A stretch of DNA of 64,000 bases from assembly GCA_014607495.2 (NCBI GenBank), contig CP053162.1:5691906-5755905 (forward strand), given 5' to 3'. The stretch is from Carposina sasakii. Taxonomy: Eukaryota; Arthropoda; Insecta; Lepidoptera; Carposinidae. The notes below the pieces were generated by a model. The model was given only the letters and a program-made list of their open reading frames with translations, was not told the origin of the DNA and did no database searches. Both the position numbers and the translations under genes were made by a program. Shown in pieces: positions 20,100 to 30,157 of the stretch. Every line of letters starts with the position of its first letter. Position 1 is the first letter of the stretch.

Positions 20100-20330
20100 T
20101 TAAAACTCTATTGCCTTCGTTGATTTTCTGTTCATTACAAATGATGGTGGTGCTCCGGGAGTACTCCTTCTATGGACTTTATTCTGAATATTCAGCTGTT
20201 TCTTATGTTTGGGCAAAGTTTTTTTTATTTTAATTTTGTTAACTAAATCATTATTATGAACTTCTTCTAATCTCCATTCAGGAGATTGCGCGTTTTGTGA
20301 AAATAATATCGGATCATCATACGACTCCAT
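20100..20330 (-). CDS. short unrecognised basic Polinton ORF (76 aa)
   Basis: Minus-strand frame from ATG 20330. The N-terminus is MESYDDPILFSQNAQSPEW, followed by a very basic middle (KIKIKKTLPKHKKQ) and HRRSTPGAPPSF. It might bind nucleic acid or be a small core protein; I recognise no family. It stands between the plus-strand structural genes and the DNA polymerase, which is on the same strand as this ORF but further right, so it may belong to the polymerase-side transcription unit. Confidence 0.45.
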   Translation of the reverse strand: MESYDDPILFSQNAQSPEWRLEEVHNNDLVNKIKIKKTLPKHKKQLNIQNKVHRRSTPGAPPSFVMNRKSTKAIEF

Positions 20331-20629
20331 TTTCTGTAACGAAGAAATAATAATTTATACAAACTCATAGTATTATTATCATAAATAGGAAGGTGACAAT
20401 TAAAATAATAAATATTTGGAATGACACTTAATAATCAATCATCGTCTGCTTAGATACATCGCAAATCTATATTTTTAAAATATAGGTAAACTTACCAAAT
20501 TGATTAGATAAACAAATCATTGTAGAAGGTTCAAGTCACCCAACTAACTGTTACTAGTGTTTTATAATTGTTTTGCTATATGCTAAGCGTACGACTAATA
20601 GAAAATCCTAATCGATCTGGTGTTTACAT

Positions 20630-20810
20630 AGATATTTACATACATACATACATATGTGCATATATATGTGCATATAGTCACACCCATTATCCTTCAAAGA
20701 GATTGGTTAGAAGGGTGTAAATTACATACCCACTTTTCACCAGTTAACCTATTAAGACCCATGTGGTAAGGGGTGAGCCTACCGCCACCTAGAGACTTAC
20801 TTATTCCAAA
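20630..20810. repeat. SINE/LINE-like interspersed repeat within the Polinton
   Basis: Begins with a (TACA)n / ATATGTGCAT stretch, then CATATAGTCACACCCATT, TTACATACCCACTTTTCACC, TTAAGACCCATGTGGTAAGG and GGTGAGCCTACCGCCACC. I associate this composition with a common lepidopteran repeat. A fragment with the same first motif is at 9100-9125. Confidence 0.5.
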
Positions 20811-21792
20811 CGTGAATGTAATCTAGTAATATTGCTTTGGTCATCAAATTATATCCACATGAACAACGCGTAACACTGACCTATATTTCATTTCTGATCA
20901 GGTTACATCAAGATTATGTAAGATGCGTATAGGTATACTATGAATAAGGTGATTCATAGGTACCTACGCAACATATCTACTCATAGTTTTATTACTAGCA
21001 GCCCGCACACGACTTCGTCAACGTGAACTCAATAGTCTATGTGATCAGAGGTAATTTTAAGCTATAAAACTGCTAATTATCATCAAAATACGTTCACTGG
21101 ATTTTTTGTTGAAAAAGTAACAAACATCTAATCATCTTTACATTCTATCAACCTTACATTTATAATATTAGTAGGTTATTGAGATTTTATCATTTTTATC
21201 TTCTATCAATCTATTTTATTAGAAAAAACTGTCTTAATGCATACTTAGTAGACACACATAATTACATCTCGCTTCTACTAAAAATCCTATTTTAGAGTTC
21301 ATGGTTACCCTAGGAATTAAAGGAAGGAAATTAAAAACTTATGTTTCAAATACATACTCAAATTAAATTTATTTTATAATAATTATGTACATACTTGGAT
21401 ATATTTTACATTTCAATTGATTGTATCTGTGTGATGTAAGCGTATATTACTTATAATTAATTTAACTTTATTTTACATTTAACTTAAAAGTAGGAACCTA
21501 TTTGATGCAGGAGTAGAGTAGGTATTTAGTATATTATTTTTAACTGCGTACAATGGTCAGTGTATCATATTATCCTATTTTTGATTCAAAATACTCTGTA
21601 TTCAAACGTGATAGAGTGCATCTGGGTAGTACTAACGAAATATTATACAAGTTTAGGAGTATAGTACATCATCAATCAGTTCACATAGTACAGAATTTAT
21701 CATTAAATATAAAAATATTATACCTACACACGAGTATTAAAAAATAACAAGGGTAGGTACAGCGCTTTTTAAAAAATAAAATATAAAATATA
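20811..21792. other. non-coding middle part of the Polinton
   Basis: AT-rich stretch between the repeat and the end of the DNA polymerase gene. An unsupported 64-codon plus-strand frame (21553-21747) is not counted as a gene. No structured repeat was recognised. Confidence 0.45.
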
Positions 21793-24700
21793 TCAATTCA
21801 ATTTTTTTTTAAAGATTGCTGCATTTCCCCAAGCGCGAGTTGATATTTTATTACAACAAATGAATCTTTTATCATCATTATTAGATAAAGCAACTTTATC
21901 AACACTTTGAGTAAATAATTGATGTTTTATCGACTTAAATAAAATATTTTTTCGTTTAATTACATCGCTATTAAAAAGTACATTTTCGTAATCCGACACA
22001 GTTAAATTACGCACAACTGGTGATTTCACACCTTTAGCTTTCTTAATAACTTTGTTGCAAGTTTTTAAACAATATAATTTAGATCGCAAACCAACAAAAT
22101 CAGTTATGATGGTCCCTCCCATCTCATCCTTAAAAAGACCAGGTATTTTTTTGTTAACTAGAGGAAGGTTCCACATATTGGTGGGAGCGTAATTGCTAGT
22201 ATCAAAGTAAGTCTGAAAGGTTTGCTTTAAGTCAGAAAAAAAATCTTTAGTGGACAATAGGTAAACAAAGGAATCCGTATCCGTGTAACACAATTTTACT
22301 CTATCTTTGTAGAATGGTTTGATAACATTGTAGTGAAAATTATACATGTGAGATTTTGATAGTTCTAGAACCGTAAAACCAATGTAAATTGGTTTATCTA
22401 AAGTAATGTGGTCAAGATTCATTTGAATCGCAACTAAGTTTTCTGTGAACACTGAAACACTGTGAAAATATGGGTTGGCTATCAATTTCTCTGCTTCTAA
22501 CGATTTTTTGGTTGTATTATGGTTATCCGACCATGTATTTACTAATTTTACATTTACTCGTTTTTCAGTATTTTCTAACGTTTTACCGAATACACTATTA
22601 TTTAATAGCTTAAAAAGTCCTGTTCAAATACGGTTTCGGCTTTTTGACGTAGTTCTGTATTGAGATCTATATATTTTTTCAATAAGCGTCTTGTTTAAAC
22701 GTAATAGCTTTATGGATTTTACGTAAAACTAACCCGTGTTCCAAACATTTTTTCAAATGAACATAATGAATAACATAATTATATTTATTATACAAATTGG
22801 GAATGAGTTTGCTTGTCTTACCACCAGGTGGTACGCATTTTTCTGGGCAAAATGGTAGATCATTGTGTTCTTTATGTAAATGGTCGTGGTAAAAGAGATC
22901 TACTTCAAGGATAAAGCCCCACAAAGCGTTATCTGGAATAATTTGAATATCTAATTCGTCTATTTCAAATTGGGTTAAGAATCTGAAACCTGAGTATGGC
23001 AAATATTGACACATACTATAACCATATAGATTATTGCAATCAATATAAACAATAAAGGAATCTGGTTGTGAATCATTATAACTTTGCATGTATTTGTTGT
23101 TAGCCCGAGCATGACGATGAGAACACATACATAAACCTCCCCTTATGCCTTTTTGAAGCATGCGGATTATTTGCAGGTTTGATATAAGTTCTAGTCGAAC
23201 ACCGGTTTTTAACAACATCGCATCAAAAGATAAACTGGGTGCGGTAATGTAAAACGCCGGGTCAAGTTTGTAATGATGTTTACAAGTACGACGGAAACTT
23301 TGAAATATATCTGTTAATAACAAAACATCAGTTTTGAGGTACAAATCAGTATATTGTCCTAGATCATAAATATCAAACTCATCCCAAACTCTTTCAGCAT
23401 GTTCATAGTCATCTTTAGTGATATGTTCATCAGTTAAAGAATTAAAAAATGATTCCTGAGCTGGTAACATTGTTTCTTTGTAGCACGCCCAGCTAGTAAT
23501 ATAATTATAAGGATACACTCCTTTTCGAGTCAACAAATTAATTTATCTTCAGTAGGGTAATGCTGTCGTAAACACACAAAATCATCCTTTTTCATTGTCT
23601 TAGACAATTTATCTAAACTCGTACCCAAAAAGTTAATGAATCTAAAAACCGTAATTGTATGATCTCATCATCAGAAATATTTATAAATTTAGAAAATGAG
23701 GTATATTTTTCTTTCGATTTAGCTATTACAGTTACCCTACCAGGTATTTCTCCGAGCTCTTTAATGAATAAATGAGCATCGTAACCACTTAGGTTATGAA
23801 AAAATATAGGAATAAATTTTGGTGTCTTATATTGCAGATTACAATGCAAATGTGCCGCACCGCGGTACACACCTGTCAAATGACAATGATCTCTAACTTT
23901 TTTCCCCCACAAAAATTGTTCGCATATGTGACATCGAGAAGCCTTTTCAAAATTGTATGCATCATTTTCTGTGAAAATCATAGGTTTATTCTGATTTAAT
24001 AGTACCGCAATATCTTTAACGTCTTTATATAGCATTTCAATAAATTTGCTTACACAGTCAATGCCTCTATAAAGTTTAAATTGATTAAACTGTTTTGTCT
24101 ACAGAAGAAACAATGTTATACGCAAACGCAGCAGGTATATGACGTTGCAATTTTACTGTGTTAGCATTATTATCAGGTTCATTGGTTTCTACCGGTTGTA
24201 AAATCGTTTCGAAATCCGCATAAATAACGTAAGGTATGTCTTGCTTACGACTATAGTTTTTAAATTGAATAAACGAGCCGTCTTCAGGTAAATGTGTAAC
24301 TATACCCCCACAAGAATGTGTTTTTAGATGGTCTAAAGAAGGAAAAAATATTAAACAGTGTTCACAGAAAAACAATTTACCATGATGTTTTGTAATTTGA
24401 GTTCTAACGAGACGAGCAAAATCTTTAATCAAACAGTAATGTGACGAAGTATTATTTTCGAGAAGCAGTAGATTAATGTGTTTTGAACACTCGCTAATCA
24501 TCGTCTCTGACTTGTACAATGGGCCAGTAACTATAGTATTTTTTTAACCCATAAACATTAATATTCAGTGTGGGATTATTTTTTTCAAAGATAGCAATAT
24601 CAGAAAAACTAATAGGAAATGTGAGATCCTTACAATTTAGTACATCTTGAAAATATGGATAAGATGATACTCGTTCAGGATGTTTAGCAGATGGAAATAA

Positions 24701-25310
24701 AGCAGCAGTTACTGACCACAAAAAACAAAATTATCTTTATTTTTTATGTTAACACAAGCTTTTCTACTCTTTATAGACTTAGGAAGCTCAATAAAAGAAG
24801 ATCCTCTCAAGGGTTGGTACTTATTTATATTTACTTCAAAATGATGGTTACTTAAGAACATCCATCCACTGTCACGTTCTTGAAATTCGTTAATTTTTGA
24901 TACCAAACAATTAATTGCCTCGTTAAAAATCAAATCAAAGTTATAGTTGAAACAGAAAACTTGATTTTTTGTTGAGAAAGATTTAGTTTCCTCTTTATCA
25001 CTTTTAGGTAACACAAAGCTCAAAAAAAATTCAAAATTGACTTTAATGGTAGTATGTTGATTTAATGAGCGCTCAATAAGTAATTTTACTTGAGATCGAA
25101 TGTTGTTTAAAAATAGCTCAGGCAATATTTGAGATTCCTCACTACTAGCTAAGATTCTATAACTTGCAACACGATTTTTAAACGCTGACTTAATAATCTC
25201 AACGTTATCAAAAGAGGAATAGTGGATTTTCTTTTGTGGTCATTACTACGTAGATGCCCTATCCATTGCTTTTTAGCTACATCAATACTGCAAAATGAAC
25301 AAAAAGGCAT
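21793..25310 (-). pseudogene. Polinton protein-primed family B DNA polymerase, frameshifted
   Basis: Would replicate the element from its terminal repeats using a protein primer. The start ATG is 25310; the N-terminus has a CSFC...H...H zinc-finger-like motif. Exonuclease motifs follow: ExoI YADFETI (about 24225), a Cys/His block CHICEQFLWGKKVRDHCH, ExoII HNLSGYD (about 23795) and the ExoIII-type region YLKTDVLLLTDIF (about 23330). Polymerase motifs: A, DCNNLYGYSM (about 23030); B, NNSVFGK (about 22582-22603); C, YTDTDSF (about 22275). The gene ends FKKKLN and stop at 21793-21795. Length, about 1,170 codons, is normal. The open pieces lie in different frames, with breaks near 25230, 24715, 24515, 24060, 23580, 22650 and 22480, so the gene is inactive as written. 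It runs convergent to the plus-strand block. Confidence 0.93.
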
Positions 25311-26385
25311 TTTAACTAATAATAACTACCCTGAACGTATCAACTATGAAATTAAGCTATAGTTAATAATAATCCACTACTAACACTATTCACTTTTCCG
25401 TTAACTATAGATATTACAATACACAAATAAAGAAACCTTAGATAGTTCTTATCATAAACCACTTTGAACGATGTCGCGTTGGCAAAATACAGCATGAGTT
25501 ATTAGCTGAAATTGATACAGTCAAAGCCTAACAATAATGGTGTTCACACATTATAAGGTTGCTTTGTAACAGTACGAGTATATTGGGTGATGATGTGTAG
25601 AAAAATATGTATGCTTACATAATAATATATTCGATAATCAGCCTAGTCGATCACCGCCGCAGATCAGCTCTATTTTGATGCTCCTGTGAAACTGGATACG
25701 GATCTTTTCTGTAATAAAATATAAAATGGTTAGGTTCATCATACTATTTTATGTATGTTCATACTGTTGGAACACCACAGAAATAATTCTACATCCAACA
25801 GTGGTTACGAGAAAAAGTAGTCTAAAACTCTTTTAGACTAGTTGTTTAGTTAATAATAACTACTTTAAAGTTAACATTTCAGTTTAGGTTCCTACTCAAT
25901 TGTATTAGCAATGTTACTATAAATCCGTATAACTATAGATCTCAGCAACGTAAATTGCTAGGTTTCTTCATTAGCTTATGATATCTATGTTATATAATAC
26001 TAGCGGACACCTCAACTCCGCCCGCGTGGACTACAGAAAAAGTGTCAACCCATAAGTATAAAGTGGTTTACGTACTTCTAAGTAAAAATCTGGTTTTAAA
26101 ACCAAGGCGCGCAAATACGTACCATCCCTATAAGGAACTATAGGGTGTTCTCTCAAGCGATGAAGCTAACAACTTGTCACCGACCTTATATATCTAACCC
26201 TGCTACGCTAAACGTGACTGTAGGGATCTTTTCGATCATGGTGGCCATCTCAACTAAGATTAGCCGACTGCGCAAGATATAATTATAGTGCGCAAGTGTA
26301 TGCACAAACACAGAACAAGAACAGTAAAATTGTTTTAACTGATACATACCGAAAATGATTTAACGAAGAGCAGAGTGACAAAGCA
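25311..26385. other. region upstream of the polymerase, no gene seen
   Basis: Holds the likely polymerase promoter. A short piece at 25999-26045 (CCCGCGTGGACTACAGAAAA) is a fragment of the Helitron-like repeat that is frequent further right, which means another insertion in the dead element. Confidence 0.5.
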
Positions 26386-26494
26386 CAGAGACGGTCAGCA
26401 AAATCCCAGCTTCAGCTTCTATTCCAGAGTCATGGTGTGGTGGTGACAGCTCAAGTCCAGAGACGGTGAACAAAATCCCAACTTCGGCTTCTAC
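26386..26494. repeat. short direct repeat, period 72
   Basis: CAGAGACGGT(C/G)A(G/A)CAAAATCC followed by CA(G/A)CTTC(A/G)GCTTCTA occurs at 26386 and again at 26458. The 69-codon minus-strand frame through it is a by-product of the duplication. Confidence 0.7.
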
Positions 26495-26735
26495 GGCGGT
26501 GATGACTTGCTTCAGGCTCAGAGCGCTTCTACTTGTACCTTTAATCAAGGACTGGAACGTGTGAAGCATGTTTCGAAATGTTCGTGTTTTATACCATTCC
26601 TAAAATCGAATATTAATTATTCAAACGAATTATGTTTCATTAAAATCGTATGTACTTACTACCCTTTGCTTTAAAACTACATAATTACAAATTTGTTAAT
26701 GCGGATATTTTTTTTACCTTCAAAGTAATAATCAC

Positions 26736-27190
26736 ATTTAGCTTGCATTTTTTGAATGAGTATTATATTGAATCACTTTTATATTACCAATTTATCATTG
26801 CATTTGGTAATTCAATATGAGTACACTGAATGTATCTAGCTTGCACTTTTTTAGCGGTAATATTAATTAGGTAAATATTTTAGGCAAACTAGAATAAAAT
26901 TTGAACAAATTTAAATAAGCATCTGATTACCTCGATTTCATTGAATAATTATATTTAGCTTGCACTTTTTGCACGACCTCATTACTGTTTTTGTTTCACA
27001 AATTAGCATTTGCGTATGGCTATTCAATTTATGTGTAGAAAATACCTCTAGCTTGCACTTTTTAGCAGTATATTTGATTTTGTCAATATTATTTTCGCCA
27101 AACTAAGGTAAAATTCGTAACAAATTTAATAATGCAGGTGTTTTCCTAATAATTACAAGTTTATTGCATTTTTTAACCAACATCTTTATC
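26736..27190. repeat. diverged ~217-bp tandem repeat near the right Polinton end
   Basis: Units start ATTTAGCTTGCA at 26736 and 26953, with a third, weaker start near 27166. Each unit contains a second copy of TAGCTTGCACTTTTT halfway (near 26838 and 27050) and a shared block GGCAAACTA...AAAATT...AACAAATTTAA (with variation). Confidence 0.75.
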
Positions 27191-27300
27191 TTTGTAAAAT
27201 TCGAGATTAAAAGGCCGGTTTAAAATGGTAAACCGTCACAAACAACCCGGACTCATCCAAAGGACTTCATTCAATAGACTCAAGTATAGCTGCACTCCTA

Positions 27301-27465
27301 GTCGAGATCCTGCGCCTGACCAAGCTGTGAACATCTAGCTACACTTCTAACCGGGACCCGCTCATAGCCAAGACAAGACTTCGAAGCCTAACAGCACTCC
27401 TTGTAACGCGGTTACAAGTCAAGATCTTGCTCCTCGCCAAGAAGCCGTGATCATCTAGCCGCACT
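27301..27465. repeat. direct repeat of ~46 bp, period ~117
   Basis: GTCGAGATCCTGCGCCTGAC...ACATCTAGCTACACT (27301-27345) recurs in diverged form as GTCAAGATCTTGCTCCTCGC...ATCTAGCCGCACT (27418-27465). It is more GC-rich than its surroundings. Confidence 0.65.
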
Positions 27466-27535
27466 CATAGTGTAAGTATGTAACATGCCTATCCAAATTC
27501 TTTTCAGTTGTGATAGCTCATTGAGCTAAACCTTG

Positions 27536-27945
27536 GTTAGGGCCCTGTTCCACTAAATTTATTTCATGTACTGATTTTGATGTTGTACAATTGTCGCATT
27601 CAGATTGTACATTTAAATAGGTTCGGTTTATTAAAATTTATATCTGTTAATGGGAAAGCACTCCGCTTGTAGTGAGCGAAGCGAAAACCTCGGTTAGGGC
27701 CCTGTTCCACTAAATTTATTTCATGTACTGATTTTGATGTTGTACAATTGTCGCATTCACATTTAAATAGGTTCGGTTTATTAAAATTTATATCTGTTAA
27801 TGGGAAAGCACTCCGCTTGTAGTGAGCGAAGCGAAAACCTTGGTTAGGGCCCTGTTCCACTCTGTTATTGGGAAAGCACCCCGCTTGTAGTGAGCGAAGC
27901 GATACGAAAAGCTTTGGGGGGTAGCTTTCCCAATACCGTACTACT
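27536..27945 (-). repeat. right terminal inverted repeat of the Polinton
   Basis: Inverted copy of 11507-11908. The GGCCCTGTTCCAC element occurs at 27541, 27699 and 27847, giving the same ~150-bp internal periodicity. The outer block ends ...CCCAATACCGTACTACT at 27945. An 86-codon frame through it only reflects the repeats. Confidence 0.92.
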
Positions 27946-29250
27946 CATTACATACATATTTCTATTTTTATTACTTCTAATTCATAAGCAACCAATTCTT
28001 TAGGCTTTACACTATTTTTTATATGTTTATAAAGTAGATAAAGGTGTTACATACATGATATACCTATATGGCGTGTAATCAAGCCATTGTGTTCATATAA
28101 CTTAACCACATCTTATGAGCATTGCCAATACAAATAATACAATATTAGTGTATGTGAGAGCTTGACTATGCGATGCATCTCTCTCTCTTTGCCGCCGGCC
28201 ATTAGTCTGTTCAGATGTGTTAAGATTTGCTCTATATCTCTTTAATTAATGAAGTGTGTTTTGTGCATAAATTAAACATTTATTTATTCCACGCAATTAC
28301 CCACGTTACAATATATAATAGTGTAAATTGGTTTTTAGTTATTTTATGCGGTGGACGTATGCGCCTTTTTATGCTAGATGAGTAGTGTAAGCCGTAACTT
28401 CCGATAATGTTTAACATTTAACAAAATCCTCGATACTGATTGGTTGATTGTCTTTGACCAACTAGTATAGGGGTTTTGTAAATGTAGAGACAACATGGAG
28501 ACGGCTTTACACCTACCTATTGCGGGTTGGTGTATTACATAAGAGATTGCTAGTTACATATTATGCGAAACTATTTTGACGTCTTTGCGCCTAGGTTCTG
28601 CAGCTACAAATACAATTAACACTCAAAGCACTTCGACAACTTTAAACTAGAGTATTTTTGGAATTATTAATGGAATTAGTGACTATAAAAGTTGGTACAA
28701 AATCTATAAGGGCAGTGTACTTTTTCTGGAATAATTATACAAATCTAAATCTTCATAATAAAGCGTCAATTTCTAATATAAAAGCATCAATATTTTAATA
28801 TGTTTAGCATTGGTAGGTAATTTCGTCAACTTTTCTTTGTTGGTTGTTAGATTAGAACCATTTTACCATATTATTTTCTTTGTCTACAAGAATTAGAGAA
28901 AATTAATAGTAAATGTTTCATCTAACTAGTTTAATTAGGTTCATTACATATATAAAACTGATTAAATATAAAAATGTATGCTAAAAATATAAAATATGTA
29001 GACATAAATGCAACCTAAACTATATTTATATAACCAGTTTAAAGACCAATAAGACAATTCACTATCTAGCCATATCGCTCAATCTTAAACCTAGAGAAAC
29101 AATTTAAAAATAAAATATGTATCTAAAACATTCTTGTGCAGATTGTGCAAGTAATATAAATTCATATTAACCATCCTAAATCTATCTAACTATGTATAAT
29201 AATAATATTTATTAATACTTAAACTCTACACTAAATACGAGAATTTTATT
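27946..29250. other. intergenic DNA right of the Polinton
   Basis: No gene seen. At 28421-28450 the phrase ACAAAATCCTCGATACTGAT plus TGGTTG recurs at 63598-63625, so part of this is an old dispersed repeat. Confidence 0.5.
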
Positions 29251-29499
29251 AGGGGCCATCCATATATTACGTCACAGGTTAAGGGGGAGGGAGGGGGTCG
29301 TGAAACTGTGAGATTGTGTGACAAGGGGGTGGGAGGGGTCCTAAATTTCTTGACGTCACATTTTCATTTAATAATCTCTAAATATAAATTTGCAAAAAAA
29401 GCTGGAGGGGGGGTCTCACAAATATGACCAGCTGTGACAAGGAGGGGGGAGGGGCAAAAAATAATTAAATTCGTGTGACGTAATTTATGAATGATCCCT
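29251..29499. mobile_element. 249-bp MITE with G-rich interior
   Basis: The inverted ends are AGGGGCCATCCATATATTAC on the left and (reversed) AGGGATCATTCATAAATTAC on the right, both followed by GTCACA. It is flanked by TATT on both sides (29247-29250 and 29500-29503). The interior has several G6-G7 runs on the plus strand. No coding capacity. Confidence 0.75.
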
Positions 29500-29761
29500 T
29501 ATTCATTTGTGCTACAGTGACAACAGCAATAAATTTATAAACACAAACTATTAGCCAACCAAGTTAAGGAGAACTTGATAAATAGGGTCGTTAAAAGTTT
29601 TTTTATTTGTATTTATATCGAAGGATCATAAAATAAAAGAAACATTTGCGAAAGAAAAACTTCGCTAGCGTGAAAACTTACCGGGATATAACGATTTCAT
29701 AATCACAATTTTAGACTTATAAAGGAAATTGTATTAGGCGTAACAATTCGGAAGTTCAAAC

Positions 29762-30157
29762 ATTCACTATAGGTGCGCCCACCACCGGGCCCTACACCCT
29801 CCACTGACCCTCGGATCTGATAACTCATAATTGCGACAACAGGCACTTGCACTAACTACAATAACTGGTGTAAGTAATGTATTGGGTTTTAGAGGTTCAT
29901 AATAATTAGTGGTTTACTAATTTACTAATTTCTATAATCCTGAGGATGCCACGGTTGTTGGCGAAACATATGTAGATTATTTATCTAGTTTTTGATTTCG
30001 GAATGGTGCAATGTATCGTCTTGCATGCTAGGTGCTCGGGTCTGGTTTCTCATGGCGATTGTAGTTAGTGCAAGTGCCTGTTGTCGCAATTATGAGTTAT
30101 CAGATCCGAGGGTCAGTGGAGGGTGTGGGCCCGGTGGTGGGCGCACCCATAGTGAAT
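29762..30157. mobile_element. MITE with ~100-bp near-perfect inverted arms
   Basis: Arms 29762-29862 and 30058-30157 are reverse complements except for one or two small differences (for example GGGCCCTACACC against GGGCCCACACC). The 195-bp centre contains ATGCCACGGTTGTTGGCGAA. A target duplication could not be assigned. A diverged relative of the right inner part is at 58262-58330. Confidence 0.85.

Larger units (their letters stand above)
11507..27945. mobile_element. Polinton/Maverick DNA transposon, decayed, 16.4 kb
   Basis: Bounded by inverted repeats that start AGTAGTACGGTATTGGGA at both ends (5'-AG as is usual for Polintons). It contains the diagnostic gene set: protein-primed family B DNA polymerase, retroviral-type integrase with chromodomain, FtsK/A32-like packaging ATPase, adenain-like protease, and major and minor capsid proteins. 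Such elements are thought to copy themselves with their own polymerase and may form virions. Here nearly every large gene carries one or more frameshifts. No 6-base target duplication is visible at the ends (TATAGT on the left, CATTAC on the right). Secondary insertions inside include a LINE fragment, a TTAA-flanked MITE and a SINE-like repeat. Confidence 0.95.

Noticed and set aside
27600..27860. 86-codon minus-strand frame
   Set aside because: It runs through the Polinton terminal repeat and is internally duplicated by the repeat units.
11501..27951. 6-bp Polinton target-site duplication
   Set aside because: The flanking hexamers TATAGT and CATTAC do not match, and shifting the boundary by a few bases does not help.
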